Shown: in pieces, positions 22,076-29,314 of the stretch
Numbering within the stretch: the stretch's first letter is position 1
Layout: every line of letters begins with the position of its first letter
NCBI GenBank assembly: GCA_934725355.1
Contig: CAKVAO010000009.1
Coordinates: 1 to 30,636, forward strand
Direction: 5' to 3'
Source of the DNA: an uncultured Candidatus Saccharibacteria bacterium
Lineage (GTDB): Bacteria; Patescibacteriota; Saccharimonadia; Saccharimonadales; Saccharimonadaceae
Length of the DNA stretch: 30,636 bases
The notes under the pieces: generated by a model
The model's database searches: none
Seen by the model: the letters and a program-made list of their open reading frames with translations, nothing else
Told to the model about the DNA's origin: nothing
Program-made: the position numbers and the translations under genes

Positions 22076-23428
22076 TTAGACTCTCATTTCTCGATAAGCT
22101 TCCTGCAATACATTTAACATAGCACTGTAATTACTAGGATTTGCCTGACGATTTTTCGTATACATATATAGCATATTATCAGCCACTTCAATATTAATTT
22201 CAAATGGCGCAGACACTAGCTTTTCCATGAACGTCGGGTTTAATAGCTCAAAACTAGTAGCCTTTTCGGTCGACGAAGCAAATACCTCAAAATTATCATT
22301 GAATCGTCCCCATTCCGTCTCTAGCTTTGTTAGATTACGTGGCTTGGCGCTAAATAGCTTCTTTTTCCGCACTAGAATATCACCATAATCGCGATCCACT
22401 GCCACCTGGGCAACTAGATAACTAACCGCCTGATCGTTATATGTGACGTAAGGATTAGGTATATAGGTATACAGCTGGAAAATCGTTTCATCTGGCTTGA
22501 AACTGCTATTGGTCGACTCTAGTCTACCGATTACGTGGTTATTGATATCACTAGTGCCAAATCTACCCTTACCAAATAGCTGTCCTGCCTGTGGCAATAA
22601 CAACCAACCCCAATCCAACGAATAGAAGTATCCGTTTTGGTTGGCAAACTGCTCTAGGCTACCTTCGTACGTCCAGTCAGCTGCGGTAGAGTTGTCAATG
22701 CCATCTAGATAATACTTACCATCGCTACCCTTAACAAATTTATAGTACTGGGTCATCCGGACATTTTGTGTAAACAATGGCTGCCTTAGCCCGCCGTCAC
22801 GCATATCGTTAGTAATATCAGTAGCCGAAATATTCAGTACAGCAGTGTAACCTGTACTATAATCTGGTTTCTTGAGTAAAGAACAATGCCTAACATTAAT
22901 GTCATCAACCTGATTTTGCCTTTTGGCCAGTCGCATCGCTCCCATCATTAGCTCATTATGCTGATAATAACGATCGTTCATGTATGTACGCATATTAGCC
23001 AAATTAAACGCCGACCAGTCTTTCTGATATTGAATAAATATACTTTTAGCATAATTAGCTAACGGCGCCGTTGTTGGATCATTGTCTAAGGATTTCTTAA
23101 AGGCCTTCTTCGAAGCTGAGTGTATCTCGTGAGTGTCGTTTGTGTTGGTTGATACTGATTTCTTAAAGGCCTTCTTCAAAGCTGAGTCTATCAAAGCTAA
23201 GCCTATCGCTAAGCCTTTCCAGAACAATACAATTAAAACGCAGAACGCAAAAAAGTCACTCAACGATGTTCCACCAGAGCCCGAGCTAGAATAACTACTC
23301 GAACTATAAGAAGAGCCACCGCCACCACCGCCACCACCGCCACTAGACGAGCCGCCACCGCCCGCCAGTGCTATCTGGCCTTGCCACATATTCTGCGTGT
23401 TGTAATTAGTTTGTTCTAGGTAACTCAT
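22076..23428 (-). CDS. membrane-anchored Tim44-like / DUF3137-like protein
   Basis: A 450-residue protein of layered design. Residues 22-54 are almost only Gly and Ser; a membrane helix follows at about 56-82; residues 83-120 are a Lys-rich linker in which KKAFKKS occurs twice (85-91 and 107-113); residues 122-250 resemble a Tim44-like domain (NYAKSIFIQYQKDWSAFNLANMR, and the later beta region), a fold seen in lipid- and protein-binding factors. Residues 330-450 resemble DUF3137 (NFEVFASSTEKATSFELLNPTFMEKL). These matches are from pattern memory. It lies 6 bp after a polytopic membrane protein and just before ligA. With LemA and HtpX upstream, a role in membrane-protein quality control or envelope biogenesis is the best inference. 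Confidence 0.75.
   Translation of the reverse strand: MSYLEQTNYNTQNMWQGQIALAGGGGSSSGGGGGGGGGSSYSSSSYSSSGSGGTSLSDFFAFCVLIVLFWKGLAIGLALIDSALKKAFKKSVSTNTNDTHEIHSASKKAFKKSLDNDPTTAPLANYAKSIFIQYQKDWSAFNLANMRTYMNDRYYQHNELMMGAMRLAKRQNQVDDINVRHCSLLKKPDYSTGYTAVLNISATDITNDMRDGGLRQPLFTQNVRMTQYYKFVKGSDGKYYLDGIDNSTAADWTYEGSLEQFANQNGYFYSLDWGWLLLPQAGQLFGKGRFGTSDINNHVIGRLESTNSSFKPDETIFQLYTYIPNPYVTYNDQAVSYLVAQVAVDRDYGDILVRKKKLFSAKPRNLTKLETEWGRFNDNFEVFASSTEKATSFELLNPTFMEKLVSAPFEINIEVADNMLYMYTKNRQANPSNYSAMLNVLQEAYREMRV
23091..23192 (-). repeat. in-frame 36-bp direct repeat, 66 bp apart
   Basis: The 36 bp at 23091-23126 recur at 23157-23192 with two differences. The offset is 66 bp, so 22 codons were duplicated in the linker of the Tim44-like protein without breaking the frame, yielding the two KKAFKKS motifs. 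Just downstream, short degenerate copies of AAAGCTgAGtCTATC (period about 15) follow. Confidence 0.85.
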
Positions 23429-23434
23429 TTGTCA

Positions 23435-24739
23435 CTACTCCTTATTTTTGCTCCTGATTTTACGGAAACGCTCTCTTAGCGGTACCTTTGGTTGTCGCGG
23501 CGGAATCGGCGTAGGATCGTCGACGATATGCCGATATAGTAAATACAGATAGCAAGTACACCACAGAATTGATACAGTAGATAACGCCAAAACAACCCAT
23601 GACACCAATGGTACGGATAATTTAACTGATGAGTCTAGAATGATGATCGGCAATAAGATTACTAACCACACGACAACTAGTGGTAATAACATAACTAGCA
23701 CCCGCCACAAGATTTGCATGCGTCGACCGATAATTAAATCGCCCGCGCGCGAATATGCTCGCATTGGATACATACCCGGTAAAGTTACAATTGGGATAGC
23801 CATAATAGTAGACATCATCCAATAGAGGCTCATCACTGCTACTATAGCTAGCGCACACCACGCAGCCATATTGCCAATATTTATACCAGAATCTATTACG
23901 CCAACAGAAGCCATGGACTGATATACAAACAACCCCAAGCCTAACGGAATTACTTGAACGCCTAGCAGTAGCAACAGTACAAACAAGCTTATTACCGGCG
24001 CGCCGCCGTTATACAAGCCATCGCGCAACTTTACATCGTTATGGCCATTCAACAGTTCACGCATTAGCCAAATTAACGCCAATGCACCATACACCAATAG
24101 TAATACCGCAATTACCGAATTCGTTGTGTCCAATTCGCCATTGCCAAACATTGCCTTTGCCATCAAGGTTGGCCATTTTGTCCAATCGTCAAATTTTGCG
24201 CTCTCTAGTGAGCTCTTCAACGCATCAAAACTCGATTGACTAACACCCACAATCAAAATACTCAAAACCATATATAAGGCAGTGAATTTCAAAAATAGCC
24301 TGCGATGATCCCAGATAAAACACCAGACTTCGCCAATAAAACTAAAATAGCCGCGCATTTTAATACCACGCCGAACGCTACCAGCCGGAGTCAGATAGAA
24401 GCTGCGATCAGGGCGACGCGCTTGATAGTCCTTTTTACGAACATCAATCTTTCGCCAAAGCACTTTTATATAGCGACCGAGCGCAAACAGTGGCGACAAC
24501 AAGCAGTATAGCCAGGGAGCTCTTTTGTATAACTTAGACTTAGCACGCCGGTCAAGCTCAGCGTTATAGCGCTCTTCTTCATGCTTTAGCTTACTCGCTA
24601 AACGCTCGCTACGGCGCGTCGTATTATCGCGCAAACGCTCCTCGTTCTGAATAGCCGCCATCTGCAAGCTACGCCGACGATTAACTAGCCTCTTCATTCG
24701 GCGCGATGCCTCTACCTGATTATTAACCCTTGCCGCCAT
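23435..24739 (-). CDS. polytopic membrane protein, family not recognised
   Basis: A 434-residue protein I do not recognise. Residues 1-70 are extremely basic with heptad-like charge (RRMKRLVNRRRSLQMAAIQNEERLRDNTTRRSERL is the kind of stretch seen), likely a cytoplasmic coiled coil that could touch nucleic acid, ribosomes or anionic lipids. About six membrane helices follow, near 70-90, 145-168, 208-226, 245-275, 285-315, 345-370 and 377-400. The tail is basic and Pro-rich (PIPPRQPKVPLRERFRKIRSK). It is second-last but one in the lemA-htpX operon, 9 bp after htpX and 6 bp before the Tim44-like gene. Its tight placement suggests that the three membrane proteins act together. Confidence 0.75.
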   Translation of the reverse strand: MAARVNNQVEASRRMKRLVNRRRSLQMAAIQNEERLRDNTTRRSERLASKLKHEEERYNAELDRRAKSKLYKRAPWLYCLLSPLFALGRYIKVLWRKIDVRKKDYQARRPDRSFYLTPAGSVRRGIKMRGYFSFIGEVWCFIWDHRRLFLKFTALYMVLSILIVGVSQSSFDALKSSLESAKFDDWTKWPTLMAKAMFGNGELDTTNSVIAVLLLVYGALALIWLMRELLNGHNDVKLRDGLYNGGAPVISLFVLLLLLGVQVIPLGLGLFVYQSMASVGVIDSGINIGNMAAWCALAIVAVMSLYWMMSTIMAIPIVTLPGMYPMRAYSRAGDLIIGRRMQILWRVLVMLLPLVVVWLVILLPIIILDSSVKLSVPLVSWVVLALSTVSILWCTCYLYLLYRHIVDDPTPIPPRQPKVPLRERFRKIRSKNKE

Positions 24740-24748
24740 ATAATCATC

Positions 24749-25627
24749 CTACATCTTGTTAACACTCGCCCTTAGCCTTGCAATGCGATCATCTAGTGGT
24801 GGGTGTGTACTAAACAGTTTACTGAAGAAACCTTTGCTCAACGGGTTAGCAAAATAAAGGTGCGCCATTGCTGTATTCTGGTTTTTCATGGGTTGCTGAT
24901 TACCCTTTAGCTTTTCTAGCGCATCTGCCAATGCTTCGGGGTCGCGTGTAGTCAAAGCCCCAGAGGCATCAGCTAAATATTCGCGTTGCCGCGATACAGC
25001 CAAACGAATCAAAGCAGCAAGTATCGGGGCTACGATTGCAGCAATTAAACCAATTAGCGAGAATGCTGCATTAGAATCTTTGTTATCTCGATCGCTACCA
25101 ATCCACGTTAGTCTAATCAAGATATCGCATATCATACCAATTGCCGCCGTCAAGCCAAAGACTATCATATTAACACGAATGTCGTAATTCTTAACGTGTG
25201 ACATCTCGTGCGCCATTACTGCAGTCAGCTCGCGCTTGTCCATTAACTGTATTATGCCAGTCGTAGCTGCCACGTACGCATGCTGCGGATCACGTCCAGT
25301 CGCAAATGCGTTAGGTGCTGGATCGTCGATAATAAACACGCGTGGCATCGGCAAGCCATCAGTAATAGCTAGATTTTCAACAATATTCCATAGATAGGGG
25401 TTATCAGAGCGTTGAATCTCTCTGCCACCAGCAATCGTCATAGCCATTTTGCTAGCGGCAAAATATTCGATAGCCGCATAAATAATCGACACGACCATGA
25501 CAATCGCTGTAATTTTATAGTCGTCAAACCTCATGCCAATGATACAACCCAAGACAGCAAGAAGCAGCAGAAACACCGCCATAATAATGACGGTATTTCG
25601 CTTGTTAGCAGCAATGTTGCTATACAT
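24749..25627 (-). CDS. htpX: HtpX-like M48 zinc metalloprotease
   Basis: A 292-residue integral membrane protease of family M48 that in other bacteria degrades misfolded membrane proteins. Two N-terminal helices (about 12-32 and 38-56) precede the zinc motif H-E-M-S-H at 140-144; two further helices lie after it, and the third ligand Glu is in REYLADASGAL (about 216). The conserved DDPAPNAFATGRDP is complete. It is 21 bp after lemA, with GGTAG-type spacing before the ATG. The LemA-HtpX pair is common across bacteria and here leads a longer operon. Confidence 0.94.
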   Translation of the reverse strand: MYSNIAANKRNTVIIMAVFLLLLAVLGCIIGMRFDDYKITAIVMVVSIIYAAIEYFAASKMAMTIAGGREIQRSDNPYLWNIVENLAITDGLPMPRVFIIDDPAPNAFATGRDPQHAYVAATTGIIQLMDKRELTAVMAHEMSHVKNYDIRVNMIVFGLTAAIGMICDILIRLTWIGSDRDNKDSNAAFSLIGLIAAIVAPILAALIRLAVSRQREYLADASGALTTRDPEALADALEKLKGNQQPMKNQNTAMAHLYFANPLSKGFFSKLFSTHPPLDDRIARLRASVNKM

Positions 25628-25648
25628 CTACCTACTATACCTCGATAG

Positions 25649-26224
25649 TTAGAATTTTACCTGAGGCGCCTGCTCGACAGCTGCACGATCTTCAACCTCG
25701 AAGAACTCGCGCTCGCGGAAGCCTAACATACCCGCGATGATATTATCTGGGAACGTCTGAATCTTAGTGTTCAGGTCGCGCACACCACCGTTATAGAAGC
25801 GACGTGATGCCTGAATCTTGTCTTCGGTGTCAGTAATCTCTGACTGTAGCTGCTGGAAGTTAGCTGATGCTTGTAGTGCTGGGTATGACTCGGAAACCGC
25901 GAACAACGACTTCAGAGCACCTTCAAACACATTTTCAGCCTTAGCTGTTGCAGCTGGACCTTGCTGAGTGGCAGACATAACAGCCGAACGAGCTGCTGCT
26001 ACGTTTTCAAATACCTGTTGCTCGTGCGTCGCATAGCCCTTTACTGTTTCGACTAGGTTTGGAATTAAATCAGCACGACGCTTCAACTGTACCGTAATAT
26101 CACTCCACGCTTCGTCTACGCGCATACGCAGTTTAACTAGCGAGTTATAAACACCGACAATCGCTGCAGCTATAATCAGTATTACCGCAACAATTACGAT
26201 TATCACAATTGCCCATACTGGCAT
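25649..26224 (-). CDS. lemA: LemA family protein
   Basis: A 191-residue LemA protein: one N-terminal membrane helix (about 4-26), then a four-helix cytoplasmic or periplasmic bundle with the hallmark NSLVKLRMRVDEAWSDI, QLKRRADLIPNLVETVKGYA and the ending RREFFEVEDRAAVEQAPQVKF-like sequence. The exact function of LemA is unknown; it is often coupled with HtpX or with DUF3137/Tim44-like and TPM-domain proteins. A strong Shine-Dalgarno (AAGGAGGG) precedes the ATG, behind a good promoter at 26260-26288. First gene of the operon lemA-htpX-membrane protein-Tim44-like-ligA. Confidence 0.95.
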   Translation of the reverse strand: MPVWAIVIIVIVAVILIIAAAIVGVYNSLVKLRMRVDEAWSDITVQLKRRADLIPNLVETVKGYATHEQQVFENVAAARSAVMSATQQGPAATAKAENVFEGALKSLFAVSESYPALQASANFQQLQSEITDTEDKIQASRRFYNGGVRDLNTKIQTFPDNIIAGMLGFREREFFEVEDRAAVEQAPQVKF

Positions 26225-26259
26225 CTTATACCCTCCTTGATTAGGTTATTACACATATT

Positions 26260-26288
26260 ATTTTAGCAATTCGCCCGAATCTTGGCAA
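26260..26288 (-). promoter_or_regulatory. lemA: promoter of the lemA-ligA operon
   Basis: On the minus strand TTGCCA (26283-26288), 17 bp, then TAAAAT (26260-26265) with TGC before it. A leader of about 28 nt carries the Shine-Dalgarno. Confidence 0.75.
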
Positions 26289-26325
26289 TAGAAAGACCAC
26301 TACACCGCACGAGTGCTACTATATT

Positions 26326-26354
26326 TTGCTGATTTAGCCAACTGCTGATAGAAT
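26326..26354 (+). promoter_or_regulatory. promoter of tRNA-Leu
   Basis: TTGCTG (26326-26331), 17 bp, TAGAAT (26349-26354), with TGA before the -10. The start would be about 2-4 nt before the tRNA. Confidence 0.75.
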
Positions 26355-26362
26355 ATTATCGA

Positions 26363-26449
26363 GCGCGCGTGCTGGAATCGGTAGACAGGCATGCTTGAGG
26401 TGCATGTGCCATCCGTGGCGTGGAAGTTCAAGTCTTCTCGCGCGCACCA
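26363..26449 (+). tRNA. tRNA-Leu, anticodon GAG
   Basis: An 87-nt class II tRNA with a long variable arm (TGCCATCCGTGGCGT) and an encoded CCA. The acceptor is GCGCGCG / CGCGCGC and the anticodon arm CATGC-TTGAGGT-GCATG, giving GAG (codons CTC and CTT). The T arm reads GGAAG-TTCAAGT-CTTCT. Confidence 0.95.
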
Positions 26450-26461
26450 AATATTATTATC

Positions 26462-26505
26462 GGGTGCAACTAGAAATTAATAGTAAAGGTTGCACCCTTA
26501 TTTTT
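26462..26505 (+). terminator. terminator of tRNA-Leu overlapping the end of the kinase gene
   Basis: A perfect 9-bp stem, GGGTGCAAC (26462-26470) and GTTGCACCC (26489-26497), with an 18-nt loop is followed on the plus strand by TTATTTTTATT. The 3' arm and U tract lie inside the last codons of the convergent histidine kinase gene. Confidence 0.7.
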
Positions 26506-27435
26506 ATTATTCTTAGCCGACAGTCGCATGCTCATTTGGCGCGCCAGACGCTTAGCCAGGCTAAGACCTAAACCATAGCCCTCGGAATGACGTGACTGAT
26601 CTGATCGGTAAAAGCGATCGAATATCCTTAACAAATCTTTTTTAGCGATACCTTCGCCTTGATCACTGACTGATAGCAGTTTACCTGGTCGTCCGCTAAT
26701 CGTTATAACACTACCCTTTGGTGAATATTTAATAGCGTTGTCTAGATAGACTACCAGTATCTCAGCTAGAGCATCTTCGTTGGCGTAAACCATAAATGAT
26801 GTAATTTCGTTTTTAATCGCAATATCTTTAGCCTCGGCTGCCTTAGCCACACGATCAATCGCTTCACACACAACAGGCAAAATATCTATATCACTAAGCT
26901 CTATATTCTCGACTCGATTTAGCTTTAGCAGAGCATTGGTCATATCGCTTAACTTACCCACTTCCTCTAGATTGCTCTTGATTTGCTCTCTGTAATCATC
27001 TTTGGTTGCCTGCTTATCGCGCAGCAAAACCTCGTTCTCCATTTGCATAGAGGCTAGCGGCGTGCGTAACTCGTGACTGGCGTCAGAGACAAAGCGTGAT
27101 TCTTCTAGCATTGCCCGCTCAATTGGACGCAGCGTCCAGCGTGCCAAGAAGTATGAACTAGCCAGTCCAACTGCCAGTACAGCAATATTGATCATCACCA
27201 ACGACACGACCACGCGACCCTCGGCACTATCAGCCCGTATCTTATAGACCTCAATAAAGTCATCGCTCAAGCGGTACTCCACAAAGGCTCGCGGTACGTG
27301 GTCAAATGGCCGATGCATTTCGCCCACTACTACCGAGCCAACGAAAATTGAAAAGCCCAGTGATATGAGCATTAGCACGCCAGTATAGGCTGCCATCAAT
27401 TTAACAGTTGCTTTGTTGAACAATTTCAACTTCAT
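26470..27435 (-). CDS. sensor histidine kinase
   Basis: A 321-residue membrane kinase with two helices (about 11-36 and 77-97) flanking a small external loop of about 40 residues. His121 in SHELRTPL is the phosphorylated residue. The ATPase domain has the N box (VYLDNAIKYSP), the G1 box DQGEGIAKKD, IFDRFYRSD (F box) and the G2 box GYGLGLSLAKRL. No clear HAMP domain stands between the second helix and the His region. It follows its response regulator by 24 bp and belongs to the same operon, with GGTGGGG as Shine-Dalgarno. The signal cannot be told; the short sensor loop argues against binding of a large ligand. Confidence 0.94.
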   Translation of the reverse strand: MKLKLFNKATVKLMAAYTGVLMLISLGFSIFVGSVVVGEMHRPFDHVPRAFVEYRLSDDFIEVYKIRADSAEGRVVVSLVMINIAVLAVGLASSYFLARWTLRPIERAMLEESRFVSDASHELRTPLASMQMENEVLLRDKQATKDDYREQIKSNLEEVGKLSDMTNALLKLNRVENIELSDIDILPVVCEAIDRVAKAAEAKDIAIKNEITSFMVYANEDALAEILVVYLDNAIKYSPKGSVITISGRPGKLLSVSDQGEGIAKKDLLRIFDRFYRSDQSRHSEGYGLGLSLAKRLARQMSMRLSAKNNKNKGATFTINF

Positions 27436-27459
27436 AGCTACCCCACCGCCGTTATATGG

Positions 27460-28140
27460 CTAGTCCTCACTTTCCTCGATACGATAACCAAAGCCACGTA
27501 GAGTGTGAATCAACGACACGCCCTTAAACGGCTTGTCAACCTTACGACGTAGTGATCCAATATAGGCCTCTACTGTATTAGGTAAAATATCGGCGTCAAA
27601 GTCCCATACGTGGCCAATAATTTTATCCTTACTAAGAGTATGACCAGCATTACGCATCATATACTCTAATAACGCATATTCAGTTGATGTTAACTTAATC
27701 CTCTTGCCACTACGACGTACCTCTAAGCGCGAAGTATCCATAGTTAGATCTGCCACTTTCAATACTGTATCAACAGTCTCAGTCGGACGACGCATTAGCG
27801 CCCGCATCCGCGCCAGCAGTTCTTCGAAGCTAAATGGCTTCACCATATAGTCATCAGCACCAGCATTTAAGCCTTCTATGCGATTGCGGATTTGACCCTT
27901 TGCAGTCAGAATAATAATCGGCGTGTTAATTCCAGCTTTACGAACCTCTTTAACAATCTCTACGCCTTCTTTGCCTGGTAGCATACGATCAATCACCATA
28001 ATGTCATATTCACCATGCAATGCCGACGACAAACCAGTGTCTCCATCATTGCAAACTTCTACCGAATAGTTTTCCTGTCGCAAACCACGACGCAGAGCAT
28101 TGGCAATTTTTAACTCATCTTCAATTAGCAGAACTTTCAT
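27460..28140 (-). CDS. OmpR/PhoB-family response regulator
   Basis: A 226-residue regulator: a receiver domain with Asp7-Glu8 acidic pair region, phospho-accepting Asp51 in IDRMLPGKEG, Thr in LTAKG and Lys in MVKPFSFEEL; then a winged-helix DNA-binding domain (about 128-224) with LTSTEYALLEYMM and VEAYIGSLRRKVD. First gene of the two-component operon, with a strong Shine-Dalgarno (AGGAGG). Direct repeats of CTGAA at an 11-bp period in its own leader region (28181-28196) may be its operator. Confidence 0.95.
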   Translation of the reverse strand: MKVLLIEDELKIANALRRGLRQENYSVEVCNDGDTGLSSALHGEYDIMVIDRMLPGKEGVEIVKEVRKAGINTPIIILTAKGQIRNRIEGLNAGADDYMVKPFSFEELLARMRALMRRPTETVDTVLKVADLTMDTSRLEVRRSGKRIKLTSTEYALLEYMMRNAGHTLSKDKIIGHVWDFDADILPNTVEAYIGSLRRKVDKPFKGVSLIHTLRGFGYRIEESED

Positions 28141-28180
28141 AATTCCTCCTATGTTTATACCCCTATTTTTGCACCCCGCC

Positions 28181-28223
28181 CTGAATCGTTTCTGAAGAAT
28201 GATTGTGTGTTTTTAGTATACTA
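28181..28223 (-). promoter_or_regulatory. promoter region of the two-component operon with OmpR-type direct repeat
   Basis: TAGTATACTA (28214-28223, a perfect palindrome) contains a -10-like TATACT. Further towards the gene, TTCAG occurs twice on the minus strand at 28192-28196 and 28181-28185, 11 bp apart, the spacing used by PhoB/OmpR dimers. The -35 is not clear. Confidence 0.4.
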
Positions 28224-28251
28224 TACTTTATGAAAGCTAGCGCCCTTGATT

Positions 28252-29169
28252 TTACCGACGGCGCAGAAAGTACACACCAACCAACATCGACATTATAAAA
28301 GTCGCCAGAATCAGCACCCAGAAAAACAGCGGAGAGTTGACTTCACCCGGTAAATCGACGTTCATACCAAACAGTCCCGCCACCATTGTCGGCACCGTTA
28401 GCACAACAGTAATAACAGTCAGCGTCCTCATTGTTTCGTTTAGACGCGAGTCCATTACTGCCCGATAGCTATCTCGTAAATTCGTAATGGTACGCAATTG
28501 TGATTTACACCGTACAATCAGCTGCTCTAGATCAATCGAAAGATCCTCGACGTCATCAGCGTCATTATCAAATAGCCCCAATGCCTTACTACCAATCATC
28601 TTTTCCAGTGCAATATTCATCGGAATTAAGGCGTCTAGATAATCGTTAATCATGCGCTCGTTGCGTGTAAATATTGCAATATCTCGCGTGTGGATATTCG
28701 AAACATCCAAGGTTACTTCACGTATCCTACGATTGATGTTTGCAACCCGACGCTCGTATTGTTCAATAATCGCCGAAATCATCGCTAGAAACAGCTTACC
28801 TCGTTGCGTAGTTGGCACCTGATTTTTATGATTAAACGACGTCCATAAGGCAGGCAGCTTATCTCGACTTAGTGTTACCAAATAACGCCCAGAAATCGCA
28901 AACATAATCGGTGTAGTAAAGCCACCAAATTCATCATTCGCATCAGGTAAACGTGCGATATAATACGTCCAGCCACCCTCTCGCTCGAGGCGTGGCACCT
29001 CGTATGGGTCTAGTGCATCGTGCAGAGTGTCTTCGTCCAGCTCTAATGCCAGCAGCTGATTTAGTTCAGCCTCTGTCGGTGCTTCAGCTCTTAGCCACGA
29101 GCCCGCCACTAGCTTGTTTTGCTTCTTCAGCCGCGGTCCTTGGATTGTTGAACGATAATATTGAATCAT
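28252..29169 (-). CDS. corA: CorA-type Mg2+/Co2+ channel
   Basis: A 305-residue pentameric divalent-cation channel. The long cytoplasmic N-terminal part ends in the pore helix, with the diagnostic G-M-N motif (about 268-270; LFGMNVDLPG) followed by the second membrane helix (FFWVLILATFIMSMLVGVYFL) and a basic RRR end. The N-terminal region keeps DALDPYEVPRLEREGGWTY-like sequence typical of the family. The transcript is nearly leaderless: TATAAT lies 12 bp upstream of the ATG, overlapping the tRNA-Val promoter. Confidence 0.95.
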   Translation of the reverse strand: MIQYYRSTIQGPRLKKQNKLVAGSWLRAEAPTEAELNQLLALELDEDTLHDALDPYEVPRLEREGGWTYYIARLPDANDEFGGFTTPIMFAISGRYLVTLSRDKLPALWTSFNHKNQVPTTQRGKLFLAMISAIIEQYERRVANINRRIREVTLDVSNIHTRDIAIFTRNERMINDYLDALIPMNIALEKMIGSKALGLFDNDADDVEDLSIDLEQLIVRCKSQLRTITNLRDSYRAVMDSRLNETMRTLTVITVVLTVPTMVAGLFGMNVDLPGEVNSPLFFWVLILATFIMSMLVGVYFLRRR

Positions 29170-29189
29170 AACTAGTTCTATATTATACT
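29161..29189. promoter_or_regulatory. overlapping divergent promoters of corA and tRNA-Val
   Basis: Plus strand: TTGAAT (29161-29166), 17 bp, TATACT (29184-29189) for tRNA-Val. Minus strand: TATAAT (29182-29187) for corA. The two -10 elements share 4 bp on opposite strands, and the -35 of tRNA-Val lies in the first codons of corA. Confidence 0.7.
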
Positions 29190-29199
29190 ACTATTTATT

Positions 29200-29276
29200 G
29201 GGCGGTTAGCTCAGCTGGCTAGAGCGCAGCATTCACACTGCTGAGGTCGGGAGTTCGAGTCTCTTATCGCCCACCA
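29200..29276 (+). tRNA. tRNA-Val, anticodon CAC
   Basis: A 77-nt cloverleaf with encoded CCA. The acceptor is GGGCGGT / ATCGCCC with one G-U pair, the anticodon arm CAGCA-TTCACAC-TGCTG gives CAC (codon GTG), and the T arm GGGAG-TTCGAGT-CTCTT contains two G-U pairs. Its D and anticodon arms are almost the same as those of the tRNA-Ala at 19778-19854. No hairpin terminator was seen after it. Confidence 0.93.
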
Positions 29277-29314
29277 TGAAATTATTTTTAAACAATCGGT
29301 ATAGAACCGTATAA

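Noticed and set aside
22076..23428. Signal peptide on the Tim44-like protein from its Gly/Ser-rich start
   Set aside because: The hydrophobic stretch begins only at about residue 56 with no charged n-region and no cleavage site; a membrane anchor fits better.
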